Source: Chitinophagaceae bacterium (GTDB lineage Bacteria; Bacteroidota; Bacteroidia; Chitinophagales; Chitinophagaceae). From it: DNA of 64,000 nt. A program made the position numbers and the translations under genes. The notes beneath the pieces are model-generated. The model worked only from the letters and a program-made list of their open reading frames with translations, was not told the origin of the DNA and did not search any database. The DNA is taken from positions 204,200-268,199 of the forward strand of contig JADJLJ010000005.1 of the NCBI GenBank assembly GCA_016710165.1, given 5' to 3'. Of this stretch, positions 7,884 to 16,222 are shown piece by piece (within the stretch, counting starts at the first letter, position 1; each line of letters starts with the position of its first letter).

Positions 7884-8537
7884 ATGAAATTTTTTATAGA
7901 CACCGCCAACCTGGCACAGATAAAAGAAGCAAACGACCTCGGCATTTTAGACGGGGTTACCACCAATCCTTCGCTGATGGCAAAGGAAGGTATCAAGGGC
8001 AGCGATGCCGTGATGGCGCACTACAAGACCATTTGTGAAATGGTGAACGGCGACATCAGCGCAGAAGTTATTTCAACCGACTTTGACGGCATGGTGGCTG
8101 AAGGGAAAAAACTGGCTGCCATCCACCCGAACATTGTGGTGAAAGTGCCGATGATAAAAGAAGGCATCAAGGCATTGAAGTGGTTTACGGAGAACGGCAT
8201 CAAGACAAACTGTACGCTTGTTTTCAGCGCCGGCCAGGCCATACTTGCTGCCAAGGCAGGGGCTACCTATGTTTCCCCGTTCATTGGCCGCATTGACGAC
8301 AGTGGCTGGGACGGTATGATCCTCATTCACCAGATACGCCAGATATTCGATATCCAGGGCTTCAAGACTGAGATCCTGGCTGCGTCCATCCGAAACCCGA
8401 ACCACATCATCAGTTGTGCGGAGGCAGGAGCCGATGTGTGTACCTGCCCGCTGGATTCTATTTTAGGATTATTGAAGCATCCGCTTACTGATATTGGCCT
8501 TGCCAAGTTCCTGGAAGACGCCAAGAAGTTTGCGTAA
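7884..8537 (+). CDS. fsa: Transaldolase / fructose-6-phosphate aldolase (small TalC-type)
   Basis: 217 residues, the length of the short transaldolase subfamily. N-terminal MKFFIDTANLAQIKEAN and GVTTNPSLMAKEG are family signatures. Lys87 in NIVVKVPM is the Schiff-base lysine. The block FSAGQAILAAKAGATYVSPFIGRIDD and the C-terminal CPLDSILGLLKHPLTDIGLAKFLED complete the TIM barrel. It moves a dihydroxyacetone unit between sugar phosphates in the non-oxidative pentose phosphate pathway; whether transaldolase or aldolase activity dominates cannot be decided from sequence alone. Followed by a strong hairpin shared with the convergent gene. Confidence 0.9.
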   Translation: MKFFIDTANLAQIKEANDLGILDGVTTNPSLMAKEGIKGSDAVMAHYKTICEMVNGDISAEVISTDFDGMVAEGKKLAAIHPNIVVKVPMIKEGIKALKWFTENGIKTNCTLVFSAGQAILAAKAGATYVSPFIGRIDDSGWDGMILIHQIRQIFDIQGFKTEILAASIRNPNHIISCAEAGADVCTCPLDSILGLLKHPLTDIGLAKFLEDAKKFA

Positions 8538-8568
8538 GCAATCGTCAGACGAGGACGTCAGACCAGAC

Positions 8569-8607
8569 AAAATGCCCGGTGCATCAACCAGATCCGCCGG
8601 GCATTTT
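8569..8607. terminator. Bidirectional hairpin between convergent genes
   Basis: AAAATGCCCGG (8569-8579) and CCGGGCATTTT (8597-8607) pair perfectly. A-rich and T-rich edges on both sides let it work for transaldolase (plus) and the exported protein (minus). Confidence 0.75.
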
Positions 8608-8623
8608 ACTTTGTGATATTATT

Positions 8624-9019
8624 TTATTCCCGTTTCCTGCTTTTCGCTTTAGATCCCTTCATTACCTCATCCATGCTTTTCAACTCCGGGTCCGGCTGCT
8701 TTTTTATATAGATGCTGAATTCTTTGAAGAGGGCAGGGTTGTTCCGCAGGGTGACCTTAATATCCACTTTTTCCAGTGATGTATTCCTGTCTACCCAAAG
8801 GCTGTTGCCACTGAACGAGCCGGCCGAAGCCCAGAAGATAAGATGGGTGCTGTCTAAAGGTATGTACCGGCCATTGGAGAGGCGGCCATCTATGTTGATG
8901 TAATTGAACGTGCCTTTTTTAAGGCTGTCGGTGTAAAGATTTATATGAATGCTCTCCACTTTTTGGGCTTTGGCAGCAAAAGAGCATAAGATAAAAAGGG
9001 GAAGTATAATTTTATTCAC
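8624..9019 (-). CDS. Small exported protein of unknown function
   Basis: I do not recognise this family. From GTG 9019 it is about 131 residues: signal peptide VNKIILPLFILCSFAAKAQ, then KVESIHINLYTDSLKKGTFNYINIDG and a beta-rich region, ending in a Lys/Arg-rich tail (SKAKSRKRE). The frame can be extended to TTG 9037, but that codon lies inside a near-consensus -7 box (CATCTTTG), so GTG 9019 is preferred. Probably periplasmic or on the cell surface. The start choice is inference. Confidence 0.65.
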   Translation of the reverse strand: MNKIILPLFILCSFAAKAQKVESIHINLYTDSLKKGTFNYINIDGRLSNGRYIPLDSTHLIFWASAGSFSGNSLWVDRNTSLEKVDIKVTLRNNPALFKEFSIYIKKQPDPELKSMDEVMKGSKAKSRKRE

Positions 9020-9034
9020 TTGATCCGTTTGCTG

Positions 9035-9042
9035 CAAAGATG
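9035..9042 (-). promoter_or_regulatory. Near-consensus -7 box
   Basis: Minus strand CATCTTTG, one mismatch from TAnnTTTG, 15 nt before GTG 9019. Confidence 0.4.
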
Positions 9043-9131
9043 GAAAAAATTATGCCAGGGATTGGTTAAGGTGAATAGTGTTAATGTTAAAATTTGCATT
9101 CCGGGTGCCGGGATGCCGGCCGGGAAGAGAA

Positions 9132-10026
9132 TTATCCTGGTTTCTTGTATTTCAAATGGGTCCCGATCAGTACGGTTCTTCCCTGGAATTGACCGGATGC
9201 CTTATAAATATATTGCAGTTGCCCGATGAAGCTTTCCTTCGGCATTCTCGAATAGATCAGCCTTGTGGTGATCGCATGCAGTTGCCCGTAACTTGCATCA
9301 TCCTCGATATAATTTTTATTCAGTCTGAAAATGGCTGAAACATATTTGATCTCTTCGTTTTTGATCTGGTTGTACACCCGGATATCGGGTGTGAAATAGG
9401 TCCCCAGGCTATCCGCCAGCAATTTCTCCAGTTCTTTACTTGCCGCCGGGTTGTAGGAAGATTCGATGTAATTTATTTTGGCCGGTTCTATTTTCGGCAG
9501 CAGCTGCATCAGGAGCACCATCATTCCATAGGCAATCCCTACCGGGATTATCAACTTACTCATATTCAGTCCTGGTTGTTCAAGGGAAGGATCGAACTTC
9601 ACCAGTTTTGTCCCGGCTACCCGGTCACCCAGGCGCCTGCTGGTATCTGTTAATGCAACGATCACTTCAATGGGCCATAGCACACAGAAAATATTCCGTA
9701 CAAAACATTTTTAAGGGGCTTGCCACCTGGCCGGTTTCATTGTCAACCAACTGGAGTTTTAATATCCGTTTGGCTATGCTGCGCCCGTTAAAAATATCTT
9801 TACAGAAGTACAAGGCAAATCCGATCATTCCGATATATCCCCATGACCCGCCCATGAACCCGGGGCTTACCTGCCCGTGTGACACTTTAAATGCATCGGA
9901 CAGATCCGAAATGATCGCCGGAATGAAGAAGACCATGGCAACCATTGTCATAAAAAAATGGTCAAGCAGCATGGCAGCCAGCCGTATCCCGGCATTGATC
10001 TGTTTGTTGTCCGTTCCGTTGGTCAT
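9132..10026 (-). pseudogene. RDD-family membrane protein, split by a one-base insertion
   Basis: The N-terminal frame (10026 to about 9670) reads GIRLAAMLLDHFFMTMVAMVFFIP...GRSIAKRILKLQLVDNETG, with the R and DD positions of RDD proteins and two or three membrane helices. It then ends at MAH-stop. Skipping one base in the five-T run at 9708-9712 (A5 on the coding strand) restores LKCFVRNIFCVLWPIEVIV, the normal RDD continuation, and reads on to 9132 through TSRRLGDRVAGTKLVKFDP, a further helix and a soluble tail. The function of RDD proteins is poorly defined (membrane transport has been proposed). Either a recent frameshift or a homopolymer sequencing error. Confidence 0.8.
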
Positions 10027-10097
10027 TTGATCTTATTTGTAAGCGATTTGGTTGTGGTGCAGGTATTTTGCAAAACGGGAGCAATACAATACCGGGT

Positions 10098-10718
10098 TCA
10101 GTTCCCCATCAGTTTATTCTTCTGTGCGGTATACTCTTCCTGCGTAATGGCGCCCTTTTGCAGCAGGTCAAACAGTTTCTGCAATTCGTCGGCTATCATT
10201 TGTTGCGATGGTTGTGCAGCATTTGTTCTTGCAATGGCCTGTGCAAGCTGGGTGGCCTGGTTGCTTATCTGCATCTTCTTGTATTCTTCCTGGGCATGGG
10301 TGATGGTGTCTTTTAAAAGTTTGGGATGGTGGATGAGGGTGTAAGTGGTTTCGCCCAGTTCGGCAGCGGTTTGAATATCCACGTTGCCATAACCGAAGAT
10401 GCGCCCCCAGATGGATTGATCGTATTCCACATTATTGATCTTATCCAGCGGGCTTTCTTTGGAATAGCGGGTAAAGAAACCCGTTTCATCCACCACCCGT
10501 AAATTGGTTACGCACCAGAGATTGTATTTCCAGTTCACATACTCCAGCATGGTATAGATGGCCGTTATTAACACAATGATAAAAGCGGTACGGTTCTGCA
10601 ACCACCATATCAATATGACTGCCAGCAGGATCCATGCAAAAAAAGGCAACGCCAGTCTTAACCAGTGTTGCCTTGTTATGAGTAATATCTTTTCGTCTTT
10701 TTTGAGTACTGTTCGCAT
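10098..10718 (-). CDS. Membrane PH-domain (bPH_2) protein with C-terminal SHOCT motif
   Basis: 206 residues. N-terminal cytoplasmic stretch, two helices (LALPFFAWILLAVILIWWL; TAFIIVLITAIYTMLEYV), then the bacterial PH-like domain KYNLWCVTNLRVVDETGFF...LDKINNVEYDQSIWGRIFGYG...DIQTAAELG. The C-terminal ADELQKLFDLLQKGAITQEEY is a SHOCT (short C-terminal) motif, often found on membrane proteins that oligomerise. A Gln/Ala-rich linker joins the two. Function unknown; likely membrane-associated scaffolding. It lies upstream of the RDD gene on the same strand (71-bp gap), and such pairs of small membrane proteins are often co-transcribed. Confidence 0.78.
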   Translation of the reverse strand: MRTVLKKDEKILLITRQHWLRLALPFFAWILLAVILIWWLQNRTAFIIVLITAIYTMLEYVNWKYNLWCVTNLRVVDETGFFTRYSKESPLDKINNVEYDQSIWGRIFGYGNVDIQTAAELGETTYTLIHHPKLLKDTITHAQEEYKKMQISNQATQLAQAIARTNAAQPSQQMIADELQKLFDLLQKGAITQEEYTAQKNKLMGN

Positions 10719-10740
10719 GAAAGGTTGAAGGGTTTGAAGG

Positions 10741-10819
10741 GTTTAAATCGTTTAAATCGTTTAAATCGTTTAAATCGTTTAAATCGTTTAAATCGTTTAA
10801 ATCGTTTAAATCGTTTAAA
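10741..10819. repeat. Nine-bp tandem array GTTTAAATC, about 8.7 copies
   Basis: Near-perfect 9-bp repeats lie between the M13 peptidase 3' end and the PH-protein start. Flanks (10720-10740, 10866-10905) hold GGTTGAAGGGTTT and CAACCCTTAAACCC words like those inside truB. Confidence 0.9.
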
Positions 10820-10909
10820 GGGTTAAGCCGATGTGTAAATTAGTAAAAACTTCAAACTAAATAACCTTTCAACCCTTAAACCCTTAAACTTTTCAACCCT
10901 TCAACGGCT

Positions 10910-12943
10910 CTACCAGATCCTCACCCGTAAACTGTCTGCCCGGTACATCTTGTCGCCCGGCTTGATGCTGAAGGTTGAATAGAATTCATCCACGTCCACA
11001 AAAGGCCCGTTGACACGGTATTTGGCAGGTGAGTGTACATCCGTCAATAAACGGCTTCTCAACTGTTCTTCTCTTGTATGGCCCAGCCAGCCCAATGCAT
11101 AGCCCATGAAATAGCGTTGCATGGGTGTAAGGCCCGCTATGCTCTTATTCTCTTTGTACTGGTTTGTTTTTTTGAAGGCTTCAATCCCCAATAAGATACC
11201 ACCCAGGTCCGCAATGTTCTCACCAAGTGTAGCCTTGCCGTTGATGTGATAGCCCTTCACCGGTTCAAATTCGTTGAATTGCTTTACCATTACCCCGGCC
11301 CTGTTTTTAAATGACGCTTCATCTGTTTTTGTCCACCAGCTCACCAGGTTCCCTTTATCATCAAACTGCCTTCCTTCATCATCAAAGCCGTGGGTGATCT
11401 CATGGCCGATGGTACTGGCGCCGCCATATCCATATACCACCGCATCGTCCAGTTCTTCATCCCGGTAACCAGGTACGGTAAATATGCCGGCTGGCAAAAC
11501 GATCTCATTATTGCTCGGGTTGTAATAGGCATTGTAGGTTTGCGGGGTCATGTCCCATTCATCCCGGTCAACAGGTTTGCCTAATTTACTGTAGTTATAG
11601 TTATGCCACCACCGGTTTGCATTCATGTAATTTTTTGCCAGGCTCTCCCTGCCGATATCCATGGCTGAAAAATCCTTCCATTTATCGGGATAACCTACTT
11701 TGCTTTTTATAGATGCTAATTTGGCATAGGCTTTCTGCTTGGTGCTGTCGCTCATCCAGGAGAGTTTGGCGATCCGGTCCTTCAATGCGGCACGGATGTC
11801 TTCCACCATATTGGTATAGCGTTTCTTGGCAGTTTCGTTGAAGAACTCTTTTACATAAAGTTGCCCCAGCATTTCGCCCATGGCATTCTCTTCCATCTGG
11901 ATGGCACGTTTCCACCTGGGCCTTCTTTCCTTTGCCCCGCTGAACAGTTTATTGAAGTTGAATGCTTCGGTACCATAGGCATCAGGTAACACGCCCGACA
12001 GGTCGCTGAGCAGGTTGAATTTCACATATTGCTTCAGGTCGTTGATGGGCGTTTTGGCAAGTACATCACCGAGGGCTGTGAAAAATTCAGGTTGCCCAAC
12101 GATCACCGAATCCACCCGCTGCACATCCATGCTTTTTAAATAAGCGATCCAGTCAATATTTGCTGCTATCCTGTTCAGGTCGGTGATGGCCATTTTGTTG
12201 TAGTTCTTATACGGGTCACGCAGGTCCTCTATCTTACGCGATGCTTTGGCCAGCCTGGTTTCCATCAGCAGGATGTTATTGGCGGCTGTTGCAGCATTGG
12301 CTTCATCCTCTCCCGACAGGGTGAGCATTTTGGTCATATACCGGGTATACATGCTGCGGATATTGACCGTTGCAGAATCATTCTTGAAATAATATTCCCT
12401 TTCCGGAAGGCCCAATCCACCCTGCCACAGCTGGTAGGCCATCACATCACTTTGTTTTGCATCCTGTCCCACGTATTCGCCAAACAAAGTACCCGAGCCG
12501 ATCTTTTTTAATTCGGCCACGGTGCTTACCAATGACTTAACATCGGTGATGGCATTTATTTTGTCCAGTAATGGCTGAATGGGTTTTAATCCATCTGCTT
12601 CGATCTTGACACTGTCCATGGCCATGGTCCAGAAGTCGCCTATCTTTTGGTCGTTGCTTCCTTTGCCGGCTTTGCCGGCTGCTGCTTTTTCAGAAATTTC
12701 CCTCAGGCGTTTCAGGTTCTCTTCAATTACCAGGTTGCCGATGCCCCAGCTCGACTGTTCACCGGGTATGGGGTTCTTTTTTATCCATCCGCCATTGGCA
12801 TAGTCAAAAAAATCCTCACCGGGCTTTACCGTGCTGTCGATATTGGCGGCAAGTACATCGGGCTTTGCTGTTGTTTCCTTTTTATTGCTTTTGCAGGAGA
12901 TGAACACGGCAATGGTTGCCAGGACAAAAAATATTTTTTTCAT
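10910..12943 (-). CDS. pepO: M13-family zinc endopeptidase (neprilysin/PepO-like), lipoprotein
   Basis: 677 residues. A lipoprotein signal (IAVFISCKSNKK) predicts anchoring by Cys. The mature protein opens with the M13 N-terminal pattern VKPGEDFFDYANGGWIKKNP. The catalytic domain has NAYYNPSNNEIVLPAGI, the zinc motif HEITHGFDDEG (about residue 513; two His ligands and catalytic Glu), and GENIADLGG with the third ligand Glu. Degrades peptides in the periplasm or at the cell surface. Usual length and intact. Its 3' end runs straight into a repeat-rich region. Confidence 0.92.
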   Translation of the reverse strand: MKKIFFVLATIAVFISCKSNKKETTAKPDVLAANIDSTVKPGEDFFDYANGGWIKKNPIPGEQSSWGIGNLVIEENLKRLREISEKAAAGKAGKGSNDQKIGDFWTMAMDSVKIEADGLKPIQPLLDKINAITDVKSLVSTVAELKKIGSGTLFGEYVGQDAKQSDVMAYQLWQGGLGLPEREYYFKNDSATVNIRSMYTRYMTKMLTLSGEDEANAATAANNILLMETRLAKASRKIEDLRDPYKNYNKMAITDLNRIAANIDWIAYLKSMDVQRVDSVIVGQPEFFTALGDVLAKTPINDLKQYVKFNLLSDLSGVLPDAYGTEAFNFNKLFSGAKERRPRWKRAIQMEENAMGEMLGQLYVKEFFNETAKKRYTNMVEDIRAALKDRIAKLSWMSDSTKQKAYAKLASIKSKVGYPDKWKDFSAMDIGRESLAKNYMNANRWWHNYNYSKLGKPVDRDEWDMTPQTYNAYYNPSNNEIVLPAGIFTVPGYRDEELDDAVVYGYGGASTIGHEITHGFDDEGRQFDDKGNLVSWWTKTDEASFKNRAGVMVKQFNEFEPVKGYHINGKATLGENIADLGGILLGIEAFKKTNQYKENKSIAGLTPMQRYFMGYALGWLGHTREEQLRSRLLTDVHSPAKYRVNGPFVDVDEFYSTFSIKPGDKMYRADSLRVRIW

Positions 12944-13025
12944 GCAGGTTGATTTATCGCTAAAAATAAAGAATGATTCAACAGCGCCGGTTATTATTTT
13001 ACAGGCGGCGGAAACGATTATTTTT

Positions 13026-13033
13026 TAACTTTG
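13026..13033 (+). promoter_or_regulatory. -7 box for tRNA-Pro
   Basis: TAACTTTG, an exact TAnnTTTG, 63 nt before the tRNA. A leader hairpin (13048-13077: ATGTAG, CCCC / GGGG, CTACAT) lies between. Confidence 0.6.
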
Positions 13034-13096
13034 CACTCCATAAAAGGATGTAGCCCCGCCATTGGGGATCACTACATAAAGTACTAAATGAGAATT

Positions 13097-13170
13097 CGGG
13101 ATGTAGCGCAGCCCGGTAGCGCACTACGTTCGGGACGTAGGGGCCGCTGGTTCGAATCCAGTCATCCCGA
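13097..13170 (+). tRNA. tRNA-Pro (anticodon CGG)
   Basis: 74 nt. The acceptor arms CGGGATG and CATCCCG pair with discriminator A at 13170. The anticodon stem CTACG/CGTAG closes the loop TTCGGGA, giving anticodon CGG, which reads CCG. The T-arm has GGTTCGAATCC. No CCA is encoded, so it is added after transcription. Confidence 0.93.
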
Positions 13171-13176
13171 CCTCAA

Positions 13177-13203
13177 AATCTCTGCCTTTGCAGGGATTTT
13201 TTT
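13177..13203 (+). terminator. Terminator after tRNA-Pro
   Basis: AATCTCTGC and GCAGGGATT form a stem, followed by seven T. Confidence 0.7.
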
Positions 13204-13493
13204 ATGCCTCAATATGTTACTCACAATAAAACCAGGAAGACAGAAATGCTGTGCTGGAGAACCCCATGATGTGGGGCAAGGTGCCGTTTCATATTTCTGG
13301 TGATCAAAAATCTGCAGGGAGCAGGGCCCATTAAAAAATTGCTTTGTTATAAAATACGAAGGCAGGAGCGATGCCATGTATGCACTTGTTTTACCTGTAT
13401 CGACAGGCATTGTATGATTGTTATCATCCATATAACTGACCATATTTATTGAACAGTCAGTTAATAGTGAATAAATTAGACCAACGTTTGACC
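13204..13493. other. Non-coding stretch before the mla operon
   Basis: No credible gene. The only visible structure is a perfect 8-bp inverted repeat, TAACTGAC (13433-13440) and GTCAGTTA (13456-13463), just before mlaE, which could be an operator. A 114-residue minus-strand frame across this stretch overlaps the tRNA terminator and looks spurious. Confidence 0.4.
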
Positions 13494-14264
13494 ATGCAAG
13501 TGCCATTAAACCTGAGGATATTCTTAACGGAAGCAGGGGAGTTGTCCCGCTTTACCGGTAAGTTTTTTAAACAGTGGTACAAACCCCGTTATGAGTTTGC
13601 AGAACTGTTGCGGCAATGTTATATCATTGGGTATAAATCGCTTCCATTGGTAGGGTTAACGGCTTTTATCATGGGACTGGTGCTGACCATGCAGTTACGC
13701 CCCTCCATGGTTGACTATGGGGTGGAATCAGAAATACCCGCCATTGTTGGTATTGCCGTTATCCGGGAGATAGGCCCGGTGATCACTGCACTGATATTCG
13801 CCGGGAAGATCGGCAGCAGTATCGGTGCCGAACTCGGTTCCATGAAAGTGACGGAACAGATAGACGCCATGGAAGTGAGCGGTACAAACCCCTTTAAATA
13901 CCTGGTGGTGACCAGGGTGCTTGCGGCCACCTTAATGCTGCCCGTTCTTATCATGCTGGGGGACGCTATTTCCCTGTACGGCTCCTGGCTTGGCGTGAAT
14001 ATCCGCAGCGCCACCAGTTTTGACCTGTTCTGGACACAGGTATACGATAATCTTTCATTCAAAGATGTACTGCCCGCATTTATTAAGAGTTATTTTTTTG
14101 GTTTTGCCGTGGGCATAATAGGTTGTTATAAGGGATACAACAGCAATAAGGGTACGGAAGGGGTGGGCCGTTCTGCCAATTCAGCCGTTGTGGTCTCATC
14201 GGTGGTGATCTTTGTTATTGATCTGCTGGCCGTGCAGGTAACAGATGTATTGGGTTTTAATTAG
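13494..14264 (+). CDS. mlaE: MlaE-family ABC transporter permease (phospholipid transport)
   Basis: 256 residues from ATG 13494. The MlaE pattern is clear: LPLVGLTAFIMGLVLTMQ, then IPAIVGIAVIREIGPVITALIFAGKIGSSIGAELGSMKVTEQIDAME-type core (split here), and a C-terminal FGFAVGIIGCYKGYNSNKGTEGVGR. It is the inner-membrane pore of the Mla complex that moves glycerophospholipids between the membranes and keeps outer-leaflet asymmetry. First gene of mlaE-mlaF-mlaD, with gaps of 6-7 bp. An upstream TTG (13449) extends the frame by 15 residues but lacks support. Confidence 0.9.
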   Translation: MQVPLNLRIFLTEAGELSRFTGKFFKQWYKPRYEFAELLRQCYIIGYKSLPLVGLTAFIMGLVLTMQLRPSMVDYGVESEIPAIVGIAVIREIGPVITALIFAGKIGSSIGAELGSMKVTEQIDAMEVSGTNPFKYLVVTRVLAATLMLPVLIMLGDAISLYGSWLGVNIRSATSFDLFWTQVYDNLSFKDVLPAFIKSYFFGFAVGIIGCYKGYNSNKGTEGVGRSANSAVVVSSVVIFVIDLLAVQVTDVLGFN

Positions 14265-14270
14265 AAAAAC

Positions 14271-15047
14271 ATGATCACAGAAGTTAAACAGGAAGCATTA
14301 AAAAATCCCTCTTTGCCGGGAGAACCCGTTTTGATAATACGTAACTTGTATAAATCATTTGGCGACAATCATGTGCTGGTTGATTTCAGCCTGGAAATAA
14401 GAAAAGGGGAAAGTGTGGTTGTGCTTGGGAAGTCCGGTTCCGGTAAATCGGTACTGATAAAATGCATCATTGGTTTGCTGAAACCGGACAAAGGCAGCAT
14501 TGCGATGTTCGGGGAAAACATACCCGGTATGGAGGAAGAAGAACTGGATAAGATAAGGGCCAAAGTGGGATTCTTATTCCAGAGCAATGCCCTGTATGAT
14601 TCAATGACCGTTCGGGAGAATCTTGAATTTCCCCTGCGCAGGCACTGGATCGAGGTTTCGCAGGAAGAGGTGAACCTGATGGTACAGGAAGCACTGGAGG
14701 ATGTGGGCCTGCTGCATACCATTGATATGATGCCGGCGGAACTGTCCGGCGGCATGCGGAAAAGGATCGCATTGGCCCGTACGTTGATCCTGAAACCGGA
14801 GATCATTTTATATGATGAACCTACCACCGGACTTGATCCGGTAACGGCAAAGGAGATCATTGAACTGATGAATGAGATCCAGCTGAAATACAACACCACC
14901 TCACTGATCATTTCACATGACATGAACTGTGTGCAGAAGGCCAGTAACCGGGTGGTGGTCCTGCTGAACGGCCATTGTTATGCAGGCGGTACGTTTGAAC
15001 AACTGAAACAGGATACAGATCAGGGGGTAAAACAATTTTTTGAATGA
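14271..15047 (+). CDS. mlaF: Mla-type ABC transporter ATP-binding protein
   Basis: 258 residues. Walker A GKSGSGKS, Q-loop FLFQSNALYDSMTVREN, ABC signature LSGGMRKRIALART, Walker B IILYDEPTTGLDP and switch His (ISHDM) are all present. The region after the Q-loop and the KTG-free C-terminus match MlaF rather than general uptake ATPases. It powers lipid transport with MlaE in the inner membrane. It lies 6 bp after mlaE and 7 bp before mlaD, so it is surely co-transcribed. Confidence 0.9.
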   Translation: MITEVKQEALKNPSLPGEPVLIIRNLYKSFGDNHVLVDFSLEIRKGESVVVLGKSGSGKSVLIKCIIGLLKPDKGSIAMFGENIPGMEEEELDKIRAKVGFLFQSNALYDSMTVRENLEFPLRRHWIEVSQEEVNLMVQEALEDVGLLHTIDMMPAELSGGMRKRIALARTLILKPEIILYDEPTTGLDPVTAKEIIELMNEIQLKYNTTSLIISHDMNCVQKASNRVVVLLNGHCYAGGTFEQLKQDTDQGVKQFFE

Positions 15048-15054
15048 ATATTTT

Positions 15055-16050
15055 ATGGCCAAACAACTCTTCAATAATACGAAATTGGGTGCTTTTGTCC
15101 TGGGTGGCCTGGTCTTTCTGGTTTTATTGTTATATATGATCGGGAAGAACAGGAACCTGTTCGGAAAGAGCTTTGAACTGAAAGCAAGATTTGAAAATGT
15201 ACATGGACTGGTTGCCGGGAATAATGTCCGGTTCTCCGGTATCCAGGCCGGCACTGTTGAAAATGTGAAAATACTGAGTGATACCGTCATTGAAGTGACC
15301 CTGCTGGTGGATAAAAAGTTGCAGGGTATTATCCGCCGGAATGCAGTTGTTTCCATATCTACGGACGGGCTGGTGGGAAACAAAGTGGTGAATATCGTTC
15401 CGGGGCATATCCCGGGCCCGTTAGCGGAGGAAGGGGATCTGCTCACTACCCGGAAAGCCGTTGCCACGGATGAAATGCTGCAAACCCTCTACAAGACCAA
15501 CCTGGATGTAGCGATCATAGCGGCGGACCTGAAAACAGCTGTCCAGCGCATCAACAGCAGTAATGCACTGTGGACCCTGCTGAATGATGAGACTTTGCCG
15601 CAGGGTTTGCGTGCCTCAGTTGCCAGTTTGCGTTCAGCGACCCAAAAGGCAGACAACATGGTCGGTCAGCTGGATGCCATCGTTACAGATGTAAAGAACG
15701 GGAAGGGATCCGTTGGAGCCCTTTTAACAGATACCTCTTTTGCCCGCAACCTGAATGAAGCCGTTCTCAAGATCCGGTACGTGGGCGAGGAGGCCGATTC
15801 TTTGGCCGGGGAGATCAATAAAGTGGGGGCTGGTCTGCGGAATGATATCAATAACGGGCAGGGTGCTGTGAATGCCCTGCTCAAAGATACCGGGATGGTG
15901 CTGAAACTGAATACAAGCCTTGATAATATCCAGAAAGGTACAGATGCTTTTAACCAGAACATGGAAGCATTAAAACATAATTTCCTGTTGCGGGGATATT
16001 TCAGGAAACAGGAAAAGAAAAAAACAAAGGAGGGTATAAGGCAGGATTAG
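15055..16050 (+). CDS. mlaD: MCE/MlaD-domain periplasmic lipid-binding protein
   Basis: 331 residues from ATG 15055 (the frame can start at TTG 15040, overlapping mlaF). One N-terminal membrane anchor (LGAFVLGGLVFLVLLLYMIG) is followed by an MCE domain, FELKARFENVHGLVAGNNVRF-like, with SGIQAGTVENVKI and STDGLVGNKVVNIVPG. The long C-terminal part is helical (about 140-320), with two NGKGSVGALL / NGQGAVNALLKDT copies, a pattern seen in longer MCE proteins. It forms a hexameric ring carrying lipids between MlaFE and the outer membrane. The basic tail RKQEKKKTKEG is unremarkable. Confidence 0.88.
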   Translation: MAKQLFNNTKLGAFVLGGLVFLVLLLYMIGKNRNLFGKSFELKARFENVHGLVAGNNVRFSGIQAGTVENVKILSDTVIEVTLLVDKKLQGIIRRNAVVSISTDGLVGNKVVNIVPGHIPGPLAEEGDLLTTRKAVATDEMLQTLYKTNLDVAIIAADLKTAVQRINSSNALWTLLNDETLPQGLRASVASLRSATQKADNMVGQLDAIVTDVKNGKGSVGALLTDTSFARNLNEAVLKIRYVGEEADSLAGEINKVGAGLRNDINNGQGAVNALLKDTGMVLKLNTSLDNIQKGTDAFNQNMEALKHNFLLRGYFRKQEKKKTKEGIRQD

Positions 16051-16209
16051 GTCAACGGTAATTTCATCATTTCACCGGTGGATCCATGCGTTACCGGACG
16101 GGTAGTGGTTACATTTTACCGGTTATTGAGACAGCAATCCCAGGCTGGCAAAATTTTGAACCGGCACGCTCCCCGGTCCTGTCAAGCCACAGTGCGGGGG
16201 TTTATTTGT

Positions 16210-16217
16210 TATATTTG
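16210..16217 (+). promoter_or_regulatory. -7 box directly before trmH
   Basis: TATATTTG, an exact TAnnTTTG. Only 5 nt separate it from ATG 16223, which predicts a leaderless mRNA. Confidence 0.6.
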
Positions 16218-16222
16218 GACTT

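Noticed and set aside
10741..10819. Possible CRISPR array
   Set aside because: Nine-bp units without spacers; no cas genes. The other tandem arrays fail for the same reason.
13162..13506. 114-residue minus-strand frame between tRNA-Pro and mlaE
   Set aside because: It overlaps the tRNA 3' end, its terminator and the mlaE start, and its translation has no recognisable pattern.
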